A stretch of DNA of 44,725 bases from Pseudobutyrivibrio sp. (GCF_017471675.1 NZ_JAFUSK010000019.1:1-44725), one strand, 5' to 3'. Shown: positions 15,815 to 24,452, counted from the first letter of the stretch. Numbers and translations are program-made. The notes: a model not told the origin generated them from the letters alone.

Positions 15815-17404
15815 ATGGACAATGCAGTTAAAGAGAACATAGTTAATGAGAATGTAGCTGTTGAAAGTACAATGACTGCAAACAGGTTAACAGAGGCACA
15901 GATTGATGCAATAGTAAAAGGTAAATCTGTAGAAGAAGTGCAGATGGCAAAGGGAGATGGGAAAGCCTTCGCAAAATATGGTTTATTATCTTTGATTTTT
16001 ACTATCGTATATACGATATGTTTATACAGAAATAGGATGAGCATTACTTATCCAATATTCATGGCTATCGCTATGGGGTTGATTGCACTAGTTAGAAAGA
16101 GTGATAATCTGCCATTTATCAGGGATAGAAATGGCAAGCTTGGTATGAATCTGTTTTACGTGGTATCACTTATGCTACTTGCTATTTCCAAGTGTATGTT
16201 CACAAGCCATAGTCTTCAGAACCTTAGTGGCCTTGCCATTTTCTTGCTTTTCATGTCGTTTATCATGCAGCTTTATGTGGATACAACTGGCTGGGATATA
16301 GCAGGGTGGATTGGAGGAATCTTTTTTACAATAGTTCGCCCAATAGAATATCTTCCATGGCCTTTTAAGGATTTTGCCGCATGGGTTAAGGATAAAGGCA
16401 GCGAAACAAGCAAAGAAAAGAAAAGCGCATTTATGGCTGTGGGACTTGGTATAGTTATTGCTATTCCACTGCTTGCAGTAGTAATAAGCTTGCTTATTTC
16501 AGCAGATGCAGTGTTTAGCCGCGTCCTTGAAAGAGCATTCAGTGAGATTCATCTTCCTGATAATATTTGGGATATTGTTGGTGTTGCTTTCACTCTGTTC
16601 TATGGATTTGTATGTGCATATATAATTCCTAATTCCTTGAGCAAGAAGAAGCTTAGCGTCAGTCCAGCAAAGCAAGGAAACAACAATCCACTTATTGCAA
16701 TTACATTTACAACCTTACTTGGAATAGTTTATCTGTTCTTCTGTCTGATTCAGGTACTTTTCCTGTTTACAGACAGCATGAAGCTTCCAACTGGCTACAC
16801 ATACGCCGAGTACGCACACGAAGGTTTCTATCAGCTACTTGCAGTATGTTTGATAAATGTGGCACTTGTGCTGGTTTGCTCTAGATTGTTTACAAAAAAC
16901 ACAGTGCTTACAATCATCCTAACAGTGATTGGTGCTTGCACATACATAATGATTGCATCATCTGCTTTGAGAATGGTTCTCTACATCGGCGTGTACCAGC
17001 TCACATTCCTAAGATTGTTTGTGCTTTGGTTTCTGTGTGTACTTAGCCTCTGGCTTGCATTTTTGATTGTATCTTTGTACAAATCAAATTTCCCAGTATT
17101 CAAGGCAGCCATGGTTACAATTACAGTTGCCTACCTTGTTTTTGCATTTGCCAACCCGGATTACCAGATTGCTAAATATGATTTAGCCCATACGGATTCT
17201 AGCGTCAGTGAATATGAATCTGTTGCAGAATATATAACAGACCACCTGTCTCCAGACGCAGCTCCAGCCTTAACAGGCGACAAAAAGCTTCTTAAGGATT
17301 TAGAAAATGAAGTGCGATACACCTATCCAAAGGAACACTATGAAGGAATAAGAAAGTTCAACATTTCTTATGCCCGCGCCAAGGCAATGTTTGAGGAAAA
17401 CTAG
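15815..17404 (+). CDS. DUF4173 (DUF4153-related) polytopic membrane protein
   Basis: A 529-residue protein. About 60 soluble N-terminal residues are followed by ten or more membrane helices, with a conserved TGYTYAEYAHEGFYQLLAV segment near residue 325 that is characteristic of DUF4173. A C-terminal soluble tail of about 60 residues ends in ARAKAMFEEN. It starts two bases after the HTH gene and ends two bases before the next, which shows tight co-transcription. No enzymatic motif was seen. The family is common in Firmicutes together with DUF2975 and small HTH genes, and its function is unknown. Confidence 0.83.
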   Translation: MDNAVKENIVNENVAVESTMTANRLTEAQIDAIVKGKSVEEVQMAKGDGKAFAKYGLLSLIFTIVYTICLYRNRMSITYPIFMAIAMGLIALVRKSDNLPFIRDRNGKLGMNLFYVVSLMLLAISKCMFTSHSLQNLSGLAIFLLFMSFIMQLYVDTTGWDIAGWIGGIFFTIVRPIEYLPWPFKDFAAWVKDKGSETSKEKKSAFMAVGLGIVIAIPLLAVVISLLISADAVFSRVLERAFSEIHLPDNIWDIVGVAFTLFYGFVCAYIIPNSLSKKKLSVSPAKQGNNNPLIAITFTTLLGIVYLFFCLIQVLFLFTDSMKLPTGYTYAEYAHEGFYQLLAVCLINVALVLVCSRLFTKNTVLTIILTVIGACTYIMIASSALRMVLYIGVYQLTFLRLFVLWFLCVLSLWLAFLIVSLYKSNFPVFKAAMVTITVAYLVFAFANPDYQIAKYDLAHTDSSVSEYESVAEYITDHLSPDAAPALTGDKKLLKDLENEVRYTYPKEHYEGIRKFNISYARAKAMFEEN

Positions 17405-17406
17405 GT

Positions 17407-18219
17407 ATGGAAGATAATTCAAGTAAAAACCTATTGTGGTGGAAAAAAGCTTTTAAAATCTTTTTATTAGGCTTATTGGGGCTAGCTTGGATATCAACAA
17501 TTTATGTTAGGAGACATATTTTTGCAGTATTTGAATCCTATGAAGCTGGTAGAATCAGGCTTCGCCCATTTTATGAAAGTTGCCTTTTCAATTATGTGTA
17601 TATAGTATGGCTGCTAATTGCAATTGTTATAATCAGAGCATTTTATAAAGCTGTCGCCGATAAGACAAGAACATTTATAATTTTTTTTGCAGTGTGTACA
17701 TTTTTAATCGTAGGCGGCTTTTGGTTCCTTGAGGGATTTGGAATAGATGTATCTCAAGACAAAGAAATAGTTGAAGTGGCAACAATAGATAATTCTGGGA
17801 CTACAAATTATTCTGCAATCTATGCTAATGGAAAATTGGAACAAACAGAATCATTTACAGCAGATAAGGTAAAGATTTATGATGCTACAAATGATTTTGA
17901 GAATAAAATAGTTGGAAATAGGATAGTTGTTACCCTTAAGTCAACTTATTTAATTGATGAGGATGGAAATGAATCTCATGCGGGTGATGATTTAAAACAA
18001 TTTATGCAATCTCTTGCTAATTTATCACATAATTCATTATGGAATGTGCAGATAATTGAAGATGGCGATAGGTATTTGGCATTTGTAAAGCTTAATGTAA
18101 ACTGGTGGACACCATGTATACTATATAAATATGATGCTGAGAATAATAAAGCGGTAAAGCTTTATGAATGGGATGATGAAGATTTACAGGGCATCAAGCT
18201 TGTAGATATAGATAATTAG
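17407..18219 (+). CDS. Hypothetical membrane protein, last gene of the DUF4173 operon
   Basis: A 270-residue protein with three membrane helices in the first 115 residues (about 17-35, 60-80 and 92-112). A soluble, probably external, domain of about 155 residues follows, rich in beta strands and acidic residues (NWWTPCILYKYDAENNKA). It begins two bases after the DUF4173 stop codon, without a clear ribosome site, so translation is probably coupled. No family was recognised. Confidence 0.6.
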   Translation: MEDNSSKNLLWWKKAFKIFLLGLLGLAWISTIYVRRHIFAVFESYEAGRIRLRPFYESCLFNYVYIVWLLIAIVIIRAFYKAVADKTRTFIIFFAVCTFLIVGGFWFLEGFGIDVSQDKEIVEVATIDNSGTTNYSAIYANGKLEQTESFTADKVKIYDATNDFENKIVGNRIVVTLKSTYLIDEDGNESHAGDDLKQFMQSLANLSHNSLWNVQIIEDGDRYLAFVKLNVNWWTPCILYKYDAENNKAVKLYEWDDEDLQGIKLVDIDN

Positions 18220-18231
18220 CGAATAGGGCAG

Positions 18232-18291
18232 TGCAAAAGGAGCATCTATGTCGGCCCCTCTAGAGAGTTGTAGATTAGCTAAGCTTTTGCA
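18232..18291. terminator. Possible bidirectional terminator between convergent genes
   Basis: TGCAAAAG (18232-18239) pairs with CTTTTGCA (18284-18291). Inside it ATCTA (18244-18248) pairs with TAGAT (18271-18275), and the palindrome CTCTAGAG lies at 18258-18265. It overlaps the 3' end of the nucleotidyltransferase gene. The long interior makes termination uncertain. Confidence 0.35.
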
Positions 18292-18598
18292 TAGACTTTG
18301 GTAAATATAAAAATATTTGTTTTCCATATTTGTTCATATCCTCTCTGAGTAAATCACTACAAACTTCATCGTAGTTAAAAATGTCTATTCTGCGTAGGGT
18401 GGGGATTTCATCAATTTCTTCAATGAATGAATTGAAGTCTTCACATCCACGTATAATGAAGTCAATATCGCTTCGTTCAGAAGCATTTCCATATGCAAAT
18501 GAGCCAAATAAATCCAATCGCCTTACATCATACTTTCGAGTGATAGTTGTGACTCTATCAATTATTTCTGATATTGGCATAGTTTTGTGTTGAATCAT
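18275..18598 (-). CDS. MNT-type nucleotidyltransferase (MntA-like), orphan
   Basis: A 107-residue minimal nucleotidyltransferase. The active-site signature GSFAYGNASERSDIDFII is at about residues 33-50, with the two catalytic Asp residues of SDID, and a third acidic residue occurs in RRIDIF near residue 76. Such proteins are usually the antitoxin half of HEPN/MNT pairs and inactivate the HEPN toxin by AMPylation. The ATG at 18598 follows GGAGGG. A start seven codons further upstream is less likely because GGAGGG would lie inside the coding region. No HEPN gene is next to it, so the partner is missing or elsewhere. Confidence 0.82.
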   Translation of the reverse strand: MIQHKTMPISEIIDRVTTITRKYDVRRLDLFGSFAYGNASERSDIDFIIRGCEDFNSFIEEIDEIPTLRRIDIFNYDEVCSDLLREDMNKYGKQIFLYLPKSMQKLS

Positions 18599-18716
18599 TA
18601 CAAATCCCTCCACAAGCATTATAGCAAGAATTTAGATAAGCGTAAGCTGTCTCGTATTTTTTTATTTACACATTTTCAACATACAAATTTTATACACTAT
18701 AGTATGTAACTGCAGA

Positions 18717-19232
18717 ATGGGGGGCATGAATGTTATAAAGCTGTTGTTGCTGTTCATCGCTGTTTTTATACAGTCTTCAGCTGAAGAAATGGTTTGCAGA
18801 GGATTCATATTTCAGCGATTAAGAAGAGGATATCGACATCCGGCAGTTGCGATTATCTTAAATTCGCTACTTTTTACGTCTATGCATCTATTTAATCAGG
18901 GAGCTAGTGTTATTTCGATGACAGCGGTATTGGTGGCAGGTCTATTATTCTCACTAATGGTTTATTACATGGATAGTATTTGGTGTGCGATGGCTGCACA
19001 TACAGCATGGAATTTCACTCAAAATCTGATACTAGGACTACCAAACAGTGGGATGGTTTCTCCGGTCTCAGTTTTTAAATTGGATGCTGCAACTGCTAAA
19101 AGCAGCTTTGCATATAGCGTTGAATTTGGCCTAGAGGGATCAATCACGGGGATAACAGTTATGATTATTACGGGAATAGTTATTATTGTCTTATATCACA
19201 AAAAGGAGATACCAAATGGAAAAAAGTATTAG
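18717..19232 (+). CDS. CPBP family intramembrane metalloprotease, N-terminally short
   Basis: A protein of about 170 residues that keeps the catalytic core of the CPBP (CaaX protease and bacteriocin-processing) family. The motifs are SAEEMVCRGF (EExxxR), LLFTSMHLF (FxxxH) and AAHTAWNF (HxxxN). It lacks the three or four N-terminal helices that normally precede the first motif, so it may be 5'-truncated or a minimal form. ATGs at 18717 and 18726 are both in frame, and the G-run between them makes either ribosome site odd. Its last 17 bases overlap the next CPBP gene. Such proteins process prenylated or secreted peptides or give immunity to bacteriocins. Confidence 0.72.
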   Translation: MGGMNVIKLLLLFIAVFIQSSAEEMVCRGFIFQRLRRGYRHPAVAIILNSLLFTSMHLFNQGASVISMTAVLVAGLLFSLMVYYMDSIWCAMAAHTAWNFTQNLILGLPNSGMVSPVSVFKLDAATAKSSFAYSVEFGLEGSITGITVMIITGIVIIVLYHKKEIPNGKKY

Positions 19233-20043
19233 AAGTCATTCAGTTTGTGAAAAAAAGCCATTATTAGCAATTGTGATGGCAATGATTATCCCAGCAGTTA
19301 TTGTAGGAGCAGGTGCACTTATAGGTGGATTGATTTCAAGTGAAGCTGGAAATATAGGTACTTGCATCGCTGCAGTAATAATGATGTTTATTTTTAAAGC
19401 ATGGTTTTCTCCAAATTTTAAAGGCTTTGTAAAGCCGGAAAACTCTGCAAAGAATATATGTATATTAATGATTCCTTTTATTCTTTTGATTCTATATACG
19501 TTAGCTGAACCATTGTATTTGAAGAGGCCTTTTTATTTCAATCCTACTTTTTCTGCGTTAACCATGGGCCTATCAGCTGGATTTGGAGAAGAGTCAATGT
19601 TTAGATTATTCTCTATAGCAATCGTTATGAGATATGTTAAAAAGGAAAAAAGAATCCTTTCAGTGATTTTACTAGCTGTATTCTTTGGCTTTATGCATAT
19701 GGGAAATATTCAACAAGGCGCAGATATGGTCATGACTGTTGTGCAGGCATTTTCTTCAGTATTTTTAGCATTAATGTTTAGCGCATTATACTTAAAAACA
19801 GGTAGTGTGATATTACCAATATTTGCACATGCTTTTTATGATTATATTTGTTTTACCACAGATCCTTCGCTTTCTTCAGAAGGAATAATTGTACAGCAAT
19901 ACACTCCAATAGCAATGGTGCTGGCTATTGTATCGTCTGTAATGGTTGGTACAGTATCATTTTACATGGCTATTAATAATGATTTATCCATTGCCAATAA
20001 GATATGGGATAAAAAATGGAACACTAAGCAAATGGAAGAGTAA
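19216..20043 (+). CDS. CPBP family intramembrane metalloprotease
   Basis: A 275-residue membrane protein with about eight helices. The CPBP motifs are complete: GFGEESMFRLF (EExxxR), VFFGFMHMGN (FxxxH) and FAHAFYDYI (HxxxD). The ATG at 19216 follows AAAAGGAGA; earlier in-frame codons lie inside the upstream gene. It overlaps the preceding CPBP gene by 17 bp and is followed 17 bp later by a membrane protein gene, so it belongs to one operon. The substrate is unknown. The family includes eukaryotic Rce1-like enzymes and bacterial bacteriocin-immunity proteins. Confidence 0.85.
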   Translation: MEKSIRSHSVCEKKPLLAIVMAMIIPAVIVGAGALIGGLISSEAGNIGTCIAAVIMMFIFKAWFSPNFKGFVKPENSAKNICILMIPFILLILYTLAEPLYLKRPFYFNPTFSALTMGLSAGFGEESMFRLFSIAIVMRYVKKEKRILSVILLAVFFGFMHMGNIQQGADMVMTVVQAFSSVFLALMFSALYLKTGSVILPIFAHAFYDYICFTTDPSLSSEGIIVQQYTPIAMVLAIVSSVMVGTVSFYMAINNDLSIANKIWDKKWNTKQMEE

Positions 20044-20059
20044 GCGATAAGGAATATTT

Positions 20060-20632
20060 ATGGATTCTACATTATATAATCCTAAGAACCAAGGAATACA
20101 GATTCAGCTCAGGTATTATCGAGATAGCCTGGCCATAAGCGGCGGTATGGTAATTGTTATGTCTATATGGGATATCATCAAACTTTTTATTGGATTTTTC
20201 CTAGGGGAAGACACAATAGAGGAGCTTGTTGAAGCAGTCATAAATGATAGCGGTAGCCCAGTTATCGGCGATGAATATGAGAGTGTAGTGAGAATTGTGC
20301 TGTGGGTAACAATATTGCTAATACTTTTATTATTCAGTGCTGTTATTTTTTTGTACCATCTTTACATTGGTTTAAATGCTTATAGAGTGGGCAGGCAGAC
20401 GGCAAAAAAACGCAAACGGCTTTATATTTTGCTTACCTTTCTGAGCACAATATTTGCAGGATTATTAATAATGTCGAATATTTTAATCCTCATTAATGCA
20501 ACGGATGCTAGTGGCAATGTTGATTTTGCCTTTTTAATAATGGAGGTTACCGCTTTTATTAACTACATTTTCATTTTGTATTCAGTATATAAAATCAGAA
20601 TACTTGAAAAAGCAGAGGGGGGAATGGCATGA
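20060..20632 (+). CDS. Hypothetical four-helix membrane protein
   Basis: A 190-residue protein with membrane helices near residues 28-48, 78-105, 120-145 and 155-178. An acidic external loop (IEELVEAVINDSGSPVIGDE) lies after the first. Between helices 2 and 3 is a basic cytoplasmic patch (RQTAKKRKR). Its last four bases (ATGA) overlap the next gene, which indicates translational coupling. No family was recognised. Confidence 0.6.
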   Translation: MDSTLYNPKNQGIQIQLRYYRDSLAISGGMVIVMSIWDIIKLFIGFFLGEDTIEELVEAVINDSGSPVIGDEYESVVRIVLWVTILLILLLFSAVIFLYHLYIGLNAYRVGRQTAKKRKRLYILLTFLSTIFAGLLIMSNILILINATDASGNVDFAFLIMEVTAFINYIFILYSVYKIRILEKAEGGMA

Positions 20633-21159
20633 CGATATGGCAGAAAGTAAAAAACGTGCTGTTGGCTGTTTCCATGATTGCAATAGGCGTAGCCATGATA
20701 TTCTACGGGGAAAAAGCGTACTTTGTTATAATCGCTCTGTTTTCAATTGCATTAGAGATTATGGGACTTAGGAAGCTTATTTTCTATTTTAGTATGGCTC
20801 GTCACATGGTAGGGGGACGGAATATCCTGTTTCGTGGAATCCTGTTCTTTGATTTTGGAATATTTACTGGTTCTCTTGTGTGGGTACCAAAGGGATATAT
20901 TCTGGTTTATTTGGCAGGAACACTTGCATTTTCAGGTGTAGTAAATATTATTGGTGCAAGTGAAGCAAAACGAATTGAAAGCTCATGGAAGTTTAAGACC
21001 TTTCAGGGAATTGTTAAGATTTTATTCGCTATTATCTGCTTGATTTTCATGCGTAGTGAAGTGAGAGTAGTAGACATTTGTGCAATAGGCTTTATTTTAT
21101 CGGCGGTCATGAGTATAGCTAATACATTCCGCCGTCAGCAGGTTATTACCATCGATTAA
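20629..21159 (+). CDS. Small polytopic membrane protein, DUF308/HdeD-like
   Basis: A 176-residue protein with six short membrane helices arranged as repeated hairpins. Recurring small-residue motifs (AVSMIAIGVAMIFYG, FDFGIFTGSLVW, FAIICLIFMRSEV) are typical of DUF308/HdeD proteins. It overlaps the preceding gene by 4 bp and is 13 bp ahead of the DUF6765 gene. HdeD-type proteins are linked to acid or envelope stress in other bacteria. The assignment here rests on the repeat pattern only. Confidence 0.5.
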   Translation: MTIWQKVKNVLLAVSMIAIGVAMIFYGEKAYFVIIALFSIALEIMGLRKLIFYFSMARHMVGGRNILFRGILFFDFGIFTGSLVWVPKGYILVYLAGTLAFSGVVNIIGASEAKRIESSWKFKTFQGIVKILFAIICLIFMRSEVRVVDICAIGFILSAVMSIANTFRRQQVITID

Positions 21160-21172
21160 ACAGGAGAAAAAG

Positions 21173-22252
21173 ATGCAGGAAGATTTTCATTATTATGCAA
21201 CCTACTGTGCTGCATTATTGGCAGGATATGAACATAGTGATTGTCTTGAGATTTGTTATGCCGCCCAGCTAGTGGACCACTGTTCTGTGACTTGGTTGAA
21301 AAAATCTGGTGGTCCTTCCAGTGCGGCTACCACTCAGTTGCAGGCAGAGCTTTTGCAAGCTAGGACTGACCCAATTGGTATTTGCGATATAACTAGAATC
21401 TGGGCGGCTTTTCATTTTTTGCCTAGGGATTTGTATGCAAATGTGGATAAGGGGTGGAAGAGCTACAGAGATAAATATCGCCTAATATGTGGTCCCAATG
21501 GAGAACTGCTAGTAGATACAGTGAAGCTTGCAAAGGGCCAGGGAACAGAAGCAGCAGGTATCGCTATGCATGTGCTTGCAGATACTTGGGCACACACATA
21601 TTTTGCGGGGACACCTTCCCTTGTAATTAACAATACAAATTGGTATTTTTATGAATTGTTTCCTGTTGATGGCGCAGAACCTGAGCGAAAACAGATTGTC
21701 TTTTCTCATAATCCATCTGCATCGGAGGATGTGGATAAGCCGGTATATGTTGGCAGTGTTTATCAGTCAAATGAGCATTCTATCATGAACCTTGGACATG
21801 GCCGTGCAGGCCATCTTCCAGATTACAGTTACATCAGATATGTTTATCTGCCTGCATGGGGAGATTATAAGGAGATTATTAAAGATAATCCCCATGATTA
21901 TGAATATGCCTTTGCGCAGATGGTTTATGCTCTCAGTTATCTCAAGGGAGATATAGATGTGTTTGAAAAAGATACCTATGAATTTGATAAAATCCAACCA
22001 CATCTTGAAAAAATCCGGCGGATAATTTCAAAAAGACAGGTTGATGCATCTGAAGATTGGAAGACTTTTGGGGAAAGCCTATCAGGGGAAGAGATTCCGG
22101 ATTTTGATATGGATAAGTATATTTCACAATATGTGCATAGCCAGGATAAATCAGATACATATCTTGGAAGATTTTTTAATGGGGCGCTATCACAGAAAAA
22201 GATGGTTGCTGAAAAAATAAAGGAATCAGGAAATAAGTTGGCGGGAATGTGA
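21173..22252 (+). CDS. DUF6765 family protein
   Basis: A 359-residue soluble protein without a signal peptide. It begins with QEDFHYYATYCAALLAGY and contains YAAQLVDHCS near residue 28, HVLADTWAHTYFAG near residue 128, and LGHGRAGHLPDYSYIRYVY near residue 210. These His/Asp-rich motifs match DUF6765 and are reminiscent of the all-helical zinc-binding fold of phospholipase C/S1 nuclease, though the latter is only an impression. It is preceded by ACAGGAGAAA. It sits among CPBP and PrsW membrane proteases in the same operon, so it may be a hydrolase or partner in the same process. Confidence 0.65.
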   Translation: MQEDFHYYATYCAALLAGYEHSDCLEICYAAQLVDHCSVTWLKKSGGPSSAATTQLQAELLQARTDPIGICDITRIWAAFHFLPRDLYANVDKGWKSYRDKYRLICGPNGELLVDTVKLAKGQGTEAAGIAMHVLADTWAHTYFAGTPSLVINNTNWYFYELFPVDGAEPERKQIVFSHNPSASEDVDKPVYVGSVYQSNEHSIMNLGHGRAGHLPDYSYIRYVYLPAWGDYKEIIKDNPHDYEYAFAQMVYALSYLKGDIDVFEKDTYEFDKIQPHLEKIRRIISKRQVDASEDWKTFGESLSGEEIPDFDMDKYISQYVHSQDKSDTYLGRFFNGALSQKKMVAEKIKESGNKLAGM

Positions 22253-22274
22253 GTAAATTTGAGGAGGTATAAGA

Positions 22275-23060
22275 ATGATCACTATTATTCAACAAGTAAT
22301 TGCAGGGTTAATTACTACGGGAATTTTGGGAGTTCTCTATATGAGAATGATAAAAAGGGAAAAAAGTGGGCAAATTGGTATGCCTCAAGCGTTGTTACCA
22401 ATCATTCTTGGCATTGTATCTGAAGTAGTTGGGTCAAGATTAGTTGTTTATATGATGATTGGAGTGTTGCATAGTGGTGCTACAAAATTTAATGAATTGC
22501 CAGTAGTTGCAAGACAGTTTCTGTCACCATTTTTATTTGCAGCGTTTCCAGAAGAGCTCTTTAAGTTAATAATGATAATCATAACTTTGTGCGTATTTAG
22601 AAAAAAAGTAAAGAATGTTTATGAATACATATTGATAGGCGCAGCGGTAGGTATAGGTTTTTCTATAGCAGAAGATTATAGTTATGCATCTGAATTAGCA
22701 AGTATTTTCATTAGATTACCAATGCTTCCAGGTCACATGGCAATGGATATGTTAATGGGCGAATTCTTAGGTATAGCTATGTACAACAAGAAAAATAATG
22801 CTGGACCTGTAGCGATATTTAATATATTGGCATTTGCTGTTCCGGTTATTTTGCATACATTATATGATGCTGGCTCAACTGCTAATTACATGGTATTTGA
22901 AGGAGCAGCAAACGGAAATAATGTGATGCTTACAATTGGTAGTGTGTATGCATTGGTTGTAATAGTCGGATTTATTGTTTTTTCATTCCGTATGATAATC
23001 AGATTTAAAAAGAATGGTGATAAATTTGACAATATGATGATTAACAAAGTGGAACAATAG
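22275..23060 (+). CDS. PrsW family intramembrane metalloprotease
   Basis: A 261-residue membrane protein with about seven helices. The PrsW signature motifs are all visible: FPEELFKL (EExxK) near residue 93, GFSIAEDYSYA near residue 127, LPGHMAMDMLMG near residue 148 and ILHTLYDAG (HxxxD) near residue 194. B. subtilis PrsW cleaves an anti-sigma factor at site 1, but the family is broad. A GAGGAGG site precedes the ATG. It lies 22 bp after the DUF6765 gene and continues the operon. No sigma or anti-sigma gene is in this window. Confidence 0.85.
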   Translation: MITIIQQVIAGLITTGILGVLYMRMIKREKSGQIGMPQALLPIILGIVSEVVGSRLVVYMMIGVLHSGATKFNELPVVARQFLSPFLFAAFPEELFKLIMIIITLCVFRKKVKNVYEYILIGAAVGIGFSIAEDYSYASELASIFIRLPMLPGHMAMDMLMGEFLGIAMYNKKNNAGPVAIFNILAFAVPVILHTLYDAGSTANYMVFEGAANGNNVMLTIGSVYALVVIVGFIVFSFRMIIRFKKNGDKFDNMMINKVEQ

Positions 23061-23122
23061 GATTGCTAATAGTAGGAGACTATTTATGGGCAGAGTCTTT
23101 ATTAATTCTTAGGAGAAAGTAT

Positions 23123-23953
23123 ATGTTAAAGCGATATATTGATTTTCTGAAGAGGTCACCAATTATTACTGCGGCTATCTGTATTATTTATGTGGTTATT
23201 TGTTTTAAATCCATTAAAACAGACACAAATTTCCAGTTTTTTATTGTAAGAACTATGCTTTGTGGTGCAGTGTGCTTCTTCTTATACCATATATCCGGAG
23301 ATAAGGCTCTTACTAATTGTGATAACTCCACAGGCTATGTGCTTAAGTATAGCCTGGGATTCCTTATTTTATCTGCATTATTTGGAAGCATTTTAATTAT
23401 TGCGCATATAGAGGAAAAGACAGCATTTGTAGCCAATCCTTTAAAGGAGATAATCATAGTATTTCTCATGTACATGTCGGTTGGTTTATTTGAAGAACTG
23501 GCTTTCAGAGCAGTTATAAATGATGCTATTATTTATAAATTTCGAAATTGGAAATATGTTTTTGTGCTCAGCGCAGTTGTGTCTTCCGTGGTCTTTGGCG
23601 CTGTGCATATTATTGGTTTTGATATGTCGTCACCAACAGCTTGGGGCCAGGCCATCGGCAAAACAACTGAAGCAGGTCTGTTTGGATTTGCACTTCTTAT
23701 ACTGTATTGGAAGACCAGAAATATTTGGGCCTGTGGTATTGCTCACGGCTTAAATGATTTCCTTATTGATTTTCAATCTGGATTATTTGTGTATGAGGAA
23801 GCATCCCACGGTTACATTAATGAAGGCGAAACAGCTATAAGATCAATTATCATGTATTGCATTCTAGCTGTAATATATATAGTTTTTCTTTTTATTATTT
23901 GGAAAAAAGTGGGTAAGACAATTGATTTCAATAAGATAAGAGAAGAATGGTAA
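23123..23953 (+). CDS. CPBP family intramembrane metalloprotease
   Basis: A 276-residue membrane protein with eight helices and complete CPBP motifs: LFEELAFRAVI (EExxxR) near residue 121, VFGAVHIIGF (FxxxH) near residue 156, and IAHGLNDFLID (HxxxN/D) near residue 207. The ATG at 23123 follows AGGAGAAA. An in-frame TTG 20 codons upstream has no ribosome site. It is the last gene of the protease run that starts at 18717 and is followed by a 169-bp regulatory gap. Confidence 0.85.
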   Translation: MLKRYIDFLKRSPIITAAICIIYVVICFKSIKTDTNFQFFIVRTMLCGAVCFFLYHISGDKALTNCDNSTGYVLKYSLGFLILSALFGSILIIAHIEEKTAFVANPLKEIIIVFLMYMSVGLFEELAFRAVINDAIIYKFRNWKYVFVLSAVVSSVVFGAVHIIGFDMSSPTAWGQAIGKTTEAGLFGFALLILYWKTRNIWACGIAHGLNDFLIDFQSGLFVYEEASHGYINEGETAIRSIIMYCILAVIYIVFLFIIWKKVGKTIDFNKIREEW

Positions 23954-24037
23954 TATATTGTGCTTATAAGCAAAGTAAATGAGCAGTGTTAATTATCCTA
24001 AAATAAAAATAGAACTTAAGTTGTAAAGCGAGACCTC

Positions 24038-24071
24038 TGTGACAATTGTGTGACAAAGCGTGTGATATTCT
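24038..24071 (+). promoter_or_regulatory. TGTGACA direct repeats and -10 box upstream of the PepSY-like gene
   Basis: TGTGACA occurs at 24038-24044 and 24049-24055, exactly 11 bp apart, and a degenerate TGTGATA follows at 24061. A TATTCT at 24066-24071 is a fair -10 box, while no consensus -35 is present. The 11-bp step is typical of OmpR/PhoB-family response-regulator sites. The same motif and the same distance to the -10 recur at 27415. Confidence 0.5.
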
Positions 24072-24122
24072 TTTTTCATCGAAAATGAACAATTGATTGG
24101 ATTTAGATGAGGAGGAATAATC

Positions 24123-24398
24123 GTGAAGGAAAACCGTTTCACTAATACTTTGACACCATTTAAAACAATATTTACAAATATAGCAAATAGAATCACTGAG
24201 GAAAAAGCACTTAGAATGGTGTTGGATAGCCTTGGCTATACAGAAGGTGAAATCCAATATTCTAGTGTAAGTAAAACATCGGTGGCTAAAGTGTATGATG
24301 TGAAGGTTATAGCCGACAGAGAAGTTTTTTACTATACAACTGATATGGCAAAAGGCTTGTGTTCCCTCAAAAACATTGCCTTTACATGGCCTTATTGA
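24123..24398 (+). CDS. Small PepSY-like protein
   Basis: A 91-residue protein starting at GTG behind GAGGAGGAA. The segment ITEEKALRMVLDSLGYTEGE, then VYDVKVIADREVFYYTTD, has the helix-then-two-strands pattern of a PepSY domain. PepSY domains usually inhibit peptidases or occur in secreted proteins, but no signal peptide is visible here, which is unusual. A terminator follows, so it is monocistronic. Its promoter carries the 11-bp spaced TGTGACA repeats. The family call is an inference from pattern only. Confidence 0.45.
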   Translation: MKENRFTNTLTPFKTIFTNIANRITEEKALRMVLDSLGYTEGEIQYSSVSKTSVAKVYDVKVIADREVFYYTTDMAKGLCSLKNIAFTWPY

Positions 24399-24422
24399 TA
24401 TTATAACTGATTGTGAAAAAAG

Positions 24423-24452
24423 ACCTCTTTAAATTGTTTAAAGAGGTTTTTT
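24423..24452 (+). terminator. Intrinsic terminator
   Basis: A perfect 11-bp stem (24423-24433 with 24437-24447) around TTG is followed by a T-run. It ends the PepSY-like transcript. Confidence 0.92.
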
